From Anisodus tanguticus (lineage: Eukaryota > Streptophyta > Magnoliopsida > Solanales > Solanaceae): a stretch of DNA of 64,000 nt. Made by a program: the position numbers and the translations under genes. Each line of letters begins with the position of its first letter. Position 1 is the stretch's first letter. The notes beneath the pieces were generated by a model, which saw only the letters and a program-made list of their open reading frames with translations, had not been told where the DNA came from and made no database searches. Positions 25,660 through 36,839 of this stretch are shown piece by piece. Location: positions 24,434,501 through 24,498,500 of the forward strand of contig CM067541.1 of the NCBI GenBank assembly GCA_034509755.1. Reading direction: 5' to 3'.

Positions 25660-27106
25660 TGTTGGAAATTTGCCTTTGGCGGGAGTTGCGACCGACCAAC
25701 TTTAACGGCTTAAACACTAGTGTAACGTATGTTGGAGAATCCGGTTCTTCACACATGCATGATCTACTAAGTACGTAGATAACCGTAGGGCCAAGAATCG
25801 TCAAATTTTATTGAGAAATGAAAGAGATATTGGTTCACGAAGTAAATTTGCCTTTGGCGGGAGTTGCGACCGACCAACTTTAACGGCTTAAACACTAGTG
25901 TAACGTATGTTGGAGAATCCGGTTCTTCACACACGCATGATCTACTAAGTACGTAGATAACCGTAGGGCCAAGAATCGTCAAATTTCATTGAGAAATGAA
26001 AGAGATATTGGTTCACGAAGTAAGGTGTTTGAAGCATGGAAAGTGTGGTATTGTGTGTAATTCTCCCTCGTCGGTAGAGGAAGAAAGAATTGTTGTGTAT
26101 ATAAGATTCGAAATTGGTTTGGGGTTTGGGACCCCAAGGGGTATCCCATGTGTTTAAAGGAGGGAGGACCTAGATGTGCTTCGGTTCGAGGAAAGACCAC
26201 ACGCGCGCGCCGCCGCCCGCCCGTCCGGTTCGGTTCCGAGTTCGGGTTTCGGTTCACGGTCGTGGGTCGTGGGTCGTGGGCCGTGGGCGTGGGTCTTCGA
26301 TATTATCTTTTTGGGCCAGAAAACTTTGCCGCGAAGTACGTTTGATCCCGAAGTTTCGGATGTACTTGTTTGGACCGAATTCTTTCGGATGTACAGTTTG
26401 GTCCCCGAAGTTTCAAGATGTACGAGCTTTGGTCCCCGAAGTTTCCGAACATCGAATTTCGACGGTCAAAAATAGAAATGCCAAGCACTCAATTCACCAT
26501 TTATTTTGGCTGAATTACTCCTCCTATAATGGCCAAATCGTTGGTCTTTCTCCCATTTATGTTGGTGACTTTACTACCTCCATAATGGCCATTATTTGGC
26601 TATTATGGAGGCGCTTTTCAGCAAGAAAACGGTTCATCCCTCTCCTATATAAACACCCCCTTACACCATTCTTGAGCATAAGAGTTAACAAGTAAGAGAG
26701 GCAAAAAACAATGCACGAAAATACACAACAGAGTAAAAATCTTCTTCCTACAACTTCCAAGCATCATTTCATTATTCAATATTCTTCACGGTAGCTCTTG
26801 AGTTTCCTTTGCTCAAGGGTTCCATTGCTGTTTTATCTTGGGAGACAAATTGTCCAGGACGTATAAAGGATACATACGGGGCAATATTGTCTTAAGGACA
26901 GAGTGCCACACTCGACTCAGCAAAATCAATTTACATTTTTCCGTCTTCTACAAAACTGGAATTTCCAGTTTTCACTTGTGTAACGATTGTAATTTCAGAT
27001 TCCATGTTGAATTATTGAAATCTATGTTTATCCTTTCGAATACTTGTAATAGTTAAATACTTTCCGTACTGCTTTATAAAGTACCATAGAGCAAAAACTC
27101 CCAACA
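25660..27106 (+). repeat. Array LTR 5 (1447 bp)
   Basis: The same limits as the other LTRs, with the duplicated block at 25666-26022 and the TATA box at 26646. Variation at CAG/CTG is heavy between 26250 and 26480. Confidence 0.92.
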
Positions 27107-30100
27107 ATCTTAAGACAATATTTGTATAGTATTACTATTAGTGTTCGAAAGATGTCGGTCAAAAGTTGTGTGACCAAATCTGGATATGGCAATGGTTTTC
27201 TGGTAGAAGAGAGTGATGATGATGAACGTGTTCATGGTGTCACCGCTACCAAGACTGGTGGGAACAAGCGCTCACGAGAGCCTGAGGATGTCAACTGGGA
27301 CAAGAGGAGAAGAGTGAAGATGTTATTCTATCTTGTAGCAGAAGGCCTATATCTGTCCCAGACAAAGGATCCGAATAATGGTGAGAAGGAAATGGACACT
27401 CAGTCTGATGAAGTGACTGAAGTGAGCCAGAATCCGAAATTGGGATAAGTATTTTTCTTACTTGTCAAGAATAAGGATTAAATGATAAGTATTTTTCTTA
27501 CTTGTCAAGAATAAATATTAAATGATGTCTCGATTAAAAAAAAAATAGATTAAAGTAAGGAGGAATATGAAAATAATTTATATTCCTTACGCTTTAACAA
27601 ATCAGAAGTTTAATCTCATCTTCTTTCCCGTTTAAAGATTGGATTTGGTAAACGACTTAAAAAGATCCGTTCTTTTAAGTGTAATAATTAAAAGTGTGTA
27701 AAGTATGTCGCACATACAATGGAGAAAGATCCACTAACTATGCGAAAACTCTTACCACTCTTAAGTAAGCGCCAAGAATTATCGGGCACCAATCATAACG
27801 GAAGAAGACTAAAAGCTAAAGACGTTGAGCTGTCATACTATTTGGCAGAAGATCCTTCATAGGACGATATTGGACACTCAGTCATAAAAAGCCTCCGGGC
27901 GGCTGGAGTGGGCCAAAATTCCTTTGATATGATGATATTGGACACTCAGTCATATAAAGCCTCCGGGCGACTGGAGTGGAGCCAGAATTCATGTCATAAG
28001 AAAAGTAATGGACACCTAGTAAGGTGGGCTAGAGTTTCCAGGTCCTAAATGATCGAAGGCCTAAAGAAAAGGCGAGTAAAGAAATTGGACACTCGATCTG
28101 TCAAAGCAACTAGAGTGGGCTGAGTATCGAGATCACATATGATCCGGTTACGCCCTAACCACGGGCAAAAGGTTATTCATGTGAAGCAACGCCACCTCTA
28201 AAATCAAAGGGGTTGGAGATGTTGTCCTCAATAGGACTTCGGGGAATGGGATCACTCTAAGATGAGGTGATACATGTCCCAAACTTGGTTAGGGACGTTT
28301 GTTGGTCAAGTTTGGTTTGAGACTAGTCCAACAGTATGTAATAACTAAGAATGGTACAGTATGTCTGTAGCCAAATGAATGATATATTTGTAATCCGTGC
28401 ATCTATGCCATCATAGATTAAGACACGTTAAATATCAAGTCATTCAAAAGCTAACGATGTTGAGATTGTTGCCTTCTTCGACATAAACCCTCAAAATAAA
28501 TGTGAGGTAGATGAAAAGGCAAAATCACCTTTCCAAAATCCGTCAACGGAATAGCGAAAGAAGCACCGCTCCTCTAGAACTTAGTCACACCAACTTGGGT
28601 GATTTGAAGTTTATACAAAATAGAGGGGGGGAGACAAGTACGTTATGACCTTTATTGATAATGGTACAACGTATTGTATACTTTGTTTATTTAAAAGCAA
28701 AGATGAAGTTGTTGAAGCGGATAAGCGCTACAAAACAGAAGTTGAAAATCAACTAAGCCTACGGATTGAGAAATTCGTAGTGATAGAGGGGGAGAAACTG
28801 AAGCATCGTTAATTAAATGACTGCTCATTTCTCACCTCGCCTAACGGTGTTAGCCAAGCGCTAAGTCGTACGCCCAAATTATGTGGGGCACGTCGATCCT
28901 TACCGCTAATTCGATTCTCAATAGAACTCCGCATAAGGATAAGGGTAACCCTCCGTGTGATACATGGAAAGGATCTCACATACAAATGTTGTGATGTGGG
29001 GTGGTTTCATACCTAAGATCGTAGATTGCATATTCACCGGATCCGCAAATAACAAAGTAGTGTTCATCGCCTCTTGGCATCAAAGAATGTTGCATGAATT
29101 CTTAGAAGATAACTTTCCTTGGTAAAGGAAAAAGGAGTAATCGCTCAAGGTTAACAAGAACCCGCGAGGGCTGATTGTCCGGAACTAGACGTTCCGTATC
29201 TACGAGACTCGAAAGTTGCTTTGGCTATCCGGAACTTAATATTCCGATCTGAGAACTCGGGGATTCTAGATGTTGAACCGAGACGGAGCAAAGAGGGGAC
29301 AAAGACTTGTTCCACACCTTCTAGCTTGTACGGTTAATAATGAACCATGAACAATTAACAAATAATTGTCATCTCCAAAACACTTGCTTTGGAAAGAAGC
29401 TAAAGAGAGAAACATATTCCATCATATAGAACCATACTTGTGTAATGGTTGATCTTCCTCCGGGAAAAGAACCTTTGGGTTGTAAAATGTGCTCACATCC
29501 AGGGCCATTGTAGTCTTACATGGTAGCTTAACATCTAGGGCCAGTTGGAAGAAGTGGATTGGTTTGCTTTGAAGCTCTTGCGTGGCGAAATGTTAACAGG
29601 ATGTTGAAACAATGAATCCGATCCAAAAACATTGACCGAAGTGAAATCATATTGAAACAAAGTCGCGATATGAAAGATATGGGTATCACGAGATGACATC
29701 TTAGGAATTGGATTTCTAAGACATCTAACGGATCGGTCGATAGTTGACGAGTCTCGTTGAAGCCACCAATGGATATGAATCATAGAGAACTGATTGGAAT
29801 CATGGTGCACCCATAGACAAGGAGCGATATGCACAGGTCACGTGTAGTTCAATGTATTTACACACTACAACCGACCGGTATCGTCCTACAAATATATTAG
29901 TTGAACTAAGGTTCACTGATGATCCTAATACATGATCAATAGAAGGCGTTAAGTCGGATATGACGATATCTGAATTATTCGCTTATCTACGGATTATAGT
30001 ATTCTGGATGTCCAGCGGTTCTAAGAGAACATTGTGATGCAACCGGACATCGGATCGAAGAACACCAATGCCACAAGTAAATGTATATGGTGGTTCTTAT

Positions 30101-31081
30101 AAAATCCTCTAAGCAAACTTGCATCGACCGATTCATGATGGAATCGGAGTTTATCGCTTTATACAAAGCATGAAAGAAGTTAAGTAACTTCACGGCTCCT
30201 TAGAGGACGTCCCTTATTGGGAGAAACCCGTACCTTCAGCAGTTATACACCGTGGCTAGCCGGTCGGCTTTAGGAAGGACACGGATGACGGCGTCGGACA
30301 TATCCGTCGGGATCGTCGGAGACATAAGACCGTATGGCGAGTTGATCATCACGGGTGTCACTTCCTTGTTTACAAACTAAGGGACTATCCGGAGATCAAG
30401 CGTTCTGCTGTCTAGGGAATGGGCTTAAAACCCAAAATATACGGACCAATACGGTGGAAACCCAACCTTACGAACCGGAGATCCCGGTAATTTGGTTCAA
30501 TGGGAAAACTAAGTTGTAAAGGTTCGGTTGATCGCTTTAGTGGAAGCATGAGCACTTCGGATAGTGATTTCGAAAAGAAACACCAAATCCAAAGCCGTTC
30601 CCGCGATAGACGTTAAGTGCTATCTGCAGTATGGGTAAAGGTTAAGTTTTCAAAACTCGTAATGATCCTCAACAGTTGAGGTTATGTCTTTGGGAAACTT
30701 TTAATGGTTCCTAACACTTGTGAAGTGGGGTATAGCAGGATACCTTGTAGGAGACCACCTATTTAAGTGCGAGGACGGTCCACCTCAAATTGAACGCACT
30801 TAAGAATCGAAGACGTTGTCCATGGCCAAAACGGACAAAACATTACGAAGAAGAGAGTAAGGGAATTTGTTGTGTTGGTACCGTTGTCTTGGCTTACACT
30901 AAACACCGACGGTTCAAGACATCACGTTCACCGCGCGTGAAGTAAGTAAGTCCGATGGTATTCAACTATGGAAGGTTCAAAGCTGAGGCTACCTCTCCTT
31001 ATGCAACATCGGTCCGCTGAAATATTGCTGGAAATGAAAAGACACCATGTGAGTGCGCCAAAATCTCTTTCAAGAGGAGAT
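27107..31081 (+). mobile_element. Array unit 6, copia internal region (degenerate, mosaic)
   Basis: This 3975-bp region mostly follows units 2-5, but between about 29490 and 29645 it alternates short pieces typical of unit 1 with pieces typical of units 2-5. The gag remnant (27152-27448) is open to the same stop as in unit 1. The integrase fragment starts at 28645, the RT motif lies near 29450 and the RNase H motif near 30137. Confidence 0.88.
27152..27448 (+). pseudogene. gag-like remnant, array unit 6
   Basis: This 98-codon frame is the counterpart of 243-539 and differs at only a few residues. It has the same acidic and basic patches and the MLFYL stretch. It lacks the rest of gag and any link to a protease, so I treat it as a remnant. 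Confidence 0.45.
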
Positions 31082-32161
31082 TGTTGGAAATTTGCCTTTG
31101 GCGGGAGTTGCGACCGACCAACTTTAACGGCTTAAACACTAGTGTAACGTATGTTGGAGAATCCGGTTCTTCACACATGCATGATCTACTAAGTACGTAG
31201 ATAACCATAGGGCCAAGAATCGTCAAATTTCATTGAGAAATGAAAGAGATATTGGTTCACGAAGTAAGGTGTTTGAAGCATGGAAAGTGTGGTATTGTGT
31301 GTAATTCTCCCTCATCGGTAGAGGAAGAAAGAATTGTTGTGTATATAAGATTCGAAATTGGTTTGGGGTTTGGGACCCCAAGGGGTATCCAGGGAGGACC
31401 TAGTGTTTAAAGGAGGAGGACCGGACCCGAGATGTGTTCTCGGGTTTCGGTCTCGAGGAAAGACCACGCGTGGGCGCTTCTAATATTATCGCCGCCGTTT
31501 GATCCCAGAAGTTTCAGATGTCTTGTTTGGACCAGAATTCTTTCAGATATACAGTTTGGTCTGAAGTCAAGATGTACGAGTTTGGTCCCGAATTTTGACG
31601 GTCAAAAACAGTAAATGCCAAGCACTCGGTCAGCCATTTATTTTGGCTGAATTCCTATAATGGCCAAATCCGTTGGTCTTTCTCCCATTTATGTTGGTGA
31701 CTTTAGTTCCATAATGGGTTCCAGTAAAACAGGTTCTCATTGTTGAGAATAATAGTTTCAAGAGGTTCTCGGATACAACCAAAATAGTTTTCTTCCTACA
31801 ACTTCCAAGCATCATTTCGTTACTCAATATTCTTCACGGTAGCTCTTGAGTTTCCTTTGCTCAAGGGTTCCATTGCTTTGTTTTATCTTGGGAGACAAAT
31901 TGTCCGGGACGTATAAAGGATACATACGAGGCAATATTGTCTTAAGGACAGAGTGCTACACTCGACTCAGCAAAAACAATTTACATTTTTCCGTCTTCTA
32001 CAAAACTGGAATTTCCAGTTTTCACTTGTGTAACGATTGTAATTTCAGATTCCATGTTGAATTATTGAAATCTTTGTTTATCCTTTCGAATACTTGTAAT
32101 AGTTAAATACTTCCCGTACTGCTTTATAAAGTACCATAGAGCAAAAAAAAATCTCCCAACA
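31082..32161 (+). repeat. Array LTR 6 (1080 bp, contracted and rearranged)
   Basis: The start (TGTTGG at 31082) and the last 350 bp match the other LTRs, but it has only one 178-bp block. The GC-rich tract (about 31388-31520) looks scrambled. The TATA segment is missing, with short GGTTCTC strings standing where longer stretches occur in LTRs 1-5 (31730-31770). It is the right end of the array. Confidence 0.85.
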
Positions 32162-32552
32162 GATACTACAGCAACTTTAACAAGTGAGCAAAGGAAACTC
32201 AAGTGTTACTCTTGAAGAACTTTGAATATAGTGACTTTGCTATAGATGAAGAATATGAAATCATAAATCTGGAGAATTCTCTAAGTGTTGAGTGTAGTGT
32301 CTTTCAATTGAGCCAAATGCCTCAATTTATAGTGTAAGTAGAAGACCCCTCAACTAGCCAACTAAAGGCCTTTAATAGCCATGTAATTGCACTTGATTGA
32401 GGGGTTACATTCAGCCAAATAATGGCTGAATTCATGTGGCAAGTAATGGAGAATCAATGCTCCAAAACCAGCCCAAACATCAGATTTTTCCAACTTCCCG
32501 TCGGAGCATTCTTCCTCCGAAGCGCCGCGGCGCTGTGAATCAGCGTCGCGGC
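32162..32552 (-). repeat. Inverted copia LTR, left piece (truncated by array junction)
   Basis: This matches the intact minus-strand LTR at 37718-38620 over its R/U5-proximal half, starting near 37921 of that copy. It is fused to the end of array LTR 6 at 32161. The right piece of the same LTR lies at 35139-35491, past an inserted Gypsy LTR. Confidence 0.85.
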
Positions 32553-35138
32553 TGTTGACACCCAATTTTGTCCCATCTTTTTTGATTTATTTGCAATTTT
32601 GAATATTTTTTACACCTCAAAAACAATTTTATTATAGGCATATATATGTATATATATATTATTATTTTCAATATCATTATTATTATTATTATTATTCACA
32701 TTTTTTACTATCAATTTGCCTTTTTTAAATCATAATCATAATTTTATCCCAATATTCTACGTTATTTTATTTTTTGCAAAATTGCATCGCATTTCCATTT
32801 TTTATTAAGCATTAAACATTTCGCAAATATTATGTTTTTATTATTATCACATCGTTATATCTTATTTTAAATAATTTACATTTTTCTTCAAAGTATTTTT
32901 TTAAATATTAAACCCCTTTTTATATTTTAACCAACTCCCCATTTATTTCTCAACGCAAAACAATTTATACCCAAAACAAATCACTCATTTTCGGACCCCA
33001 TCCAAGGCCCAACCGACCACCCCACTTATCCCCTACCCGCGGCCCAATTCGATCGGCCCAACACCCAAACCCAGGCCCAATCAAAACCCCTTCATCCCCT
33101 TTAATCCCCCTAAACATAACACCCCAAACAAAAAACAAAACACCAAAAACCCTACACCATTTTACCCAAAACCAAAAGTCCAGCAGCCATTCGGCAATTC
33201 CCCATCACCAACTCCCTTCAAACCACTGGACAAATGCCATCACCGACGCCCTTGCCACCACGTCCATTTCACCATCGACCTCTCGCATCACCCGTCCCTT
33301 TCTCCCTTTTCTGAACCGATTCAGAACTTTAAGCGGCTCGCCCTTTCAAATCATACCTCATCTTTATTTTGAATCAAAATCTAAATTAAAGTCTCTCTTT
33401 TTCACTGCTATAAGTATGGCCCTTTGGGGGTCCGAAAAGGAGGGGGGAGAGAAGTCAGTGGGTATTGGGGTCATTTTGTTGGTGGTTTCAGGAAGGTTTT
33501 GTTGGTTTTATTTCCGGTAGGTTTATGTGATTCTGTTTTCTCGGTCGTTGTTTTTTTTGGGTCCTCTCGGTCAGAGTTCTGAAAATAAAAAAAAATCAAG
33601 AACAATCCGGGTCGGGTCCGAATCTGAAATGCCCTTCTTTGTTAGTTCCTAATTTTCATCCGAAATTCCCTTTTGTGTTCTTCCCGTTTTCCGGTCACTC
33701 CAGGGTCTATTTTCATTTTTGGGTCAGTCGATTCGGGTCGGGTCTGTATCCGGGTCGGGTCAAAATAAAAACCGAGCTATGATGATAATTTACCCCTACT
33801 GCACTGCCTGAAGAAATTGCATGAATTTCCATTCCAATGACTGGTCTTTAATTTCGTCCTTCAAAAAGGATGTGTTCTGTAACATTGCCTCGAGAACACT
33901 CAACTCGTATCTTGGCGGGGCATCTCGATGTGGCATCAATCTGCAATCCGGTGTCTGCAGCCATGGCGTGTGTTGCAGTCTCTCTGGTTTTGTTCAAAAA
34001 TAGCAAATCTGAGCCCTCATAATCATGGTTTTGATGATGAACTCATTCTCGGATCAGGTCCGAGTCCAAAATCCGAAAGTAAGTAAACTCCTCAATTCTT
34101 TAGTGTGTCGTTATATGCTTATGTGTTTATGTGCTTGATTATAACATGTTATTATGTTTTGAACTTGTTTAGTTATGTTTCAAGTGGATAAACGCGTAAA
34201 GGTATTTTTAGTGCATTTCTGATTAATTAATGCAATGCATAATGCTTCACTGGTAGGCAAGACAACTAAAATGACCAACGAGTCATATGTTCGCGGCCAC
34301 GACGTAATTGGAATGATCTTTTCAAAATTTAATTCTGAGCCCTCCGTAATCAAAACATTTACTGTTTTGGATACGGATCCAAAGTTATTTATATTCAATT
34401 GTTTCTAATCGTTTGTTCTTAACAGCTTGCAAGGAACACAGTTAAAGAAGACAAGATATCTCTCGGAGATAATTTATTTTGTTTTTTTACTTTCTTTAAC
34501 TAAGTTGTATTCCATTATGTATTGTAATATTATTGTACTCATGAAATTATTGAAATATTTAGAATAGGTAGACTTATAGGGTAGTCTAAAACTGGAAACT
34601 CATCGCTAGTTCATTTATTTTAGGCTCGGTTAGTTTTAAAATCAAAAATCGCTAATTTATCTATTTTTAGGCCCATCGCCCATAAAAATCACCTTGCATG
34701 CATTTTGATCAATTTTCATATAAATACGTACTTTTTTTCCCCAGCTTTACATGTATATTAATGCCATACAAATGCATACTTGTACAGAATGCATCATTTT
34801 ATTAACATCTTGCAACATTATTTTTATATTTGTAAAAACATGCATTCTTTTAGCATAATAATTAATCTGAGTTTGACCGGATAACCGCAAGTTAGCGGAT
34901 CTTAAAGGATGTCTAATTCCTTCCCTTTAGGATATTAAAGAACTCTTACCTAGAATCTCATTAGTTTCATAGACCATAAAATCGGAGTTATTTTGCAGCA
35001 TTTAGTTAACATTCAGATGTCCTAATTCACCTTAGAACAATTAGGTGGCGACTCCTCAAAGCAATCATTTTTATCCAATCCAAAGGGAATCGACGCCATC
35101 GCGTCGCGAAGTCGCTGGTCAAAATCGGGCACGACAAT
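32553..35138 (+). mobile_element. Probable solo Gypsy (Tat/Ogre-like) LTR inserted in a copia LTR
   Basis: It begins TGTTGACACCCAATTTTGTC, exactly as the Gypsy LTR at 51958. It shares that LTR's distal segment, including ACCGCAAGTTAGCGGATCTT and TTAGGTGGCGACTCC (about 34880-35055). No internal region follows, and copia LTR sequence resumes on the other side, so it is a solo LTR. GCGGC occurs on both sides (32548-32552 and 35139-35143) and may be the target duplication. If so the LTR would end ..CAAT instead of the usual ..CA, so the exact right end is uncertain. Long C/T-rich and GGGTCGGGTC-rich stretches (33000-33780) are part of the LTR. Confidence 0.8.
32633..32697. repeat. AT / ATT microsatellite inside Gypsy LTR
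   Basis: A TA run is followed by about eight ATT repeats. Confidence 0.85.
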
Positions 35139-35491
35139 GCGGCTCCGTGGCGACCACCATTTTGCACAGTGGCTCCGACGGTGTGGCGCTGCGGCTCTTC
35201 ACGGCTCCGCGGCGATTTTCGACTCGTTTTATTTTACACTTTGTACACTTCTTCCTTCATTTACCAACGTGGAATACTTTGTCATTTGGTCAATAACCGT
35301 CCATAATCCTATGTCTCAAACGTATTACATACGTACTAATATCTCTTTCATTAATGAAATTTGCGATACTTGACACTATGTGTGCACGTGTGTGGAAATG
35401 ACGTTTCCGCGTCTGGGGCCAGTTGTTCAAGTCATAAATTAATGGGATATACTTATTTCCACATTTAGTAAATTTCCAACAATCCCCTCTT
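35139..35491 (-). repeat. Inverted copia LTR, right piece (U3 side)
   Basis: It is collinear with 38290-38620 and ends with the complement of TGTTGGAAATTTACTAAATG at 35491, the LTR start. With 32162-32552 it forms the 3' LTR of the minus-strand element that spans to 38620. Confidence 0.88.
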
Positions 35492-35929
35492 GAAAGAGAT
35501 TTTGGTGCACACACATAGTGCCTTTTCTAGCAATCTTTCAGCGGACCGATGTTACATCTGGATAGGTAGCATACGTTTTGAACCTTCCATAGTTGAATAC
35601 CATCGTGACTTACGGTGTTTAATGTAGCCTAGTCAACGGCGGTGAACGTGATGTCTTGAACCGTCTCCTACAAGGTGTTTAATGTAAGCCTAGTCAACCG
35701 GTGAGGATCATTAAAGGTTTTGGTACCAACACAACAACTTCCTTTTCAAAAATTACTGCTCGGAACCTTTACAACTTAATTTTCCCATTGAATCAAGACA
35801 CTTCGATCTTATACCTTGGGTTTTAATCGATCCTTAGGTAAGCCCTTTGAGGTAAATACTTAAGTAAAGAATGTCTTCGAATATGATGAGACTTACAATT
35901 GTACATAAAATTTCGTGCCCTTCCTAGAG

Positions 35930-36200
35930 CCGGATTATCGTGGATCGGGCGATGCAAGTTTTCTTAGAGAATTTCCAAGACACATCCCCACCACTAATTA
36001 TAAATACATTGGACTTGGTGTTCTCTATGTCGGATATTCTAGTACAAATGCTGGATATCTCGAATAATGCAACCGTAAGTTAACGTGAGTCAACGTCTTC
36101 CAGGTGATCATTACTTGGATTACGAGTAAACCTAGCCAACTTGTTGACTCGCATAAGCAATATCGTGGTCGGGTGCGGTTTGTTATGTACATCAAACTAC
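35930..36200 (-). pseudogene. Copia RNase H fragment
   Basis: Minus-strand frames give GGDVSWKFSKKTCIA near 35945-36010, matching the copia G-x-x-V-S-W-K-S-x-K-Q-x-x-x-A motif, with the preceding MYITNRTRP stretch near 36170-36207. Confidence 0.75.
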
Positions 36201-36239
36201 CAATCACCTATGCATATTGCTCCCGCATGGGGACATCAA

Positions 36240-36380
36240 GTTTTTGATTTCTATCCATTGGTGACTTTATAGGAGAAGCTGTCAAACATCTCAAACTTTC
36301 TCAAAACATCCTCGATGTAGTGAGACCGAGATAAGACCACTCCGTCGGGCGTCTTAGAGATTTTTATCCCTAAGATGACA
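36240..36380 (-). pseudogene. Copia RT C-terminal fragment
   Basis: The minus strand reads GVVLSRSHYIEDVLRKFEMF, matching the copia L-S-Q-x-x-Y-I-x-x-x-L-x-x-F segment after YVDD. Arg stands where Gln is usual, and the codon is CGG where CAG would be expected, the same CAG change seen in the array. Confidence 0.8.
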
Positions 36381-36396
36381 TCTCATTTGATGTATC

Positions 36397-36579
36397 TCAA
36401 GGTGCAATGATCGCAATAAATATTCGTATGAACGGAGAACCGGGATACGTGTCAAAGTAGTCATAGCCCTTGACTACCAACTTGTCCTTGTACTTATCTA
36501 TAAACCCATCTGCTTTATACTTCCGTTTGAGTATCCACTTACAGCCCAACGGTTTATTTCCCGGAGGAAGATCAACCAA
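36397..36579 (-). pseudogene. Copia RT N-terminal fragment
   Basis: The frame reads VDLPPGNKPLGCKWILKRKY, then KADGFIDKYKDKLVVKGY, the canonical copia RT fingers region (W-I-x-K-x-K, then K-A-R-L-V-x-K-G-Y; here KDKLVVKGY). It breaks off about 20 residues later. Confidence 0.88.
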
Positions 36580-36839
36580 CTCCCAAGTATGGTTATGCGA
36601 GAATGAAACCTATTTCTCATGGTTCATCATCAACCATATAAGCTATAAATTCAGGACCGAAGGATTTATCCTTCCTGGCCTTTCTACTTCGCCTTAGTTC
36701 CATCTCTGGAGTCTCCAAGTTCTGAGAATCTAAAACACTAGATTCCGATTCGGCCCTTTGAGATCCACTAGAGGTATCCGGGCCGACAACGACTCCCGAT
36801 TCCCGAGAGCTTTGTTCATAACTTCATTTGCTATAGGTT

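Larger units (their letters stand above)
1..32161 (+). repeat. Tandem array of a degenerate Ty1/copia element with shared LTRs (about 5.4 kb period)
   Basis: The same landmark at the start of the gag-like remnant recurs at 241, 5701, 11078, 16440, 21792 and 27150, giving spacings of 5460, 5377, 5362, 5352 and 5358 bp. Each unit is one LTR plus one internal region, so a single LTR serves as the 3' LTR of one copy and the 5' LTR of the next. Units 3, 4 and 5 are the most alike. Units 1 and 6 carry structural differences, as expected when unequal exchange homogenises the middle of an array. The left end lies outside the window. Unequal LTR-LTR recombination, or integration of a concatemer derived from one-LTR circles, are the two known routes to this structure; I cannot choose between them here. 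Confidence 0.95.

Noticed and set aside
4017..26022. Repeated minus-strand frames of about 70-110 codons sharing CEEPDSPTYVTLVFKPLKL in each LTR
   Set aside because: They recur because the LTR recurs, lie antisense to the LTR promoter region, have no recognisable domain, and extend through the 178-bp duplication.
1..32161. Endogenous pararetrovirus as origin of the tandem array
   Set aside because: Tandem arrays are typical of integrated pararetroviruses, but the units have LTRs with TG...CA ends, a polypurine tract, an integrase fragment, and copia-order RT and RNase H.
1..32161. CRISPR-like or ribosomal DNA array
   Set aside because: Units are 5.4 kb with retrotransposon coding remnants, and no rRNA or short spaced repeats are seen.
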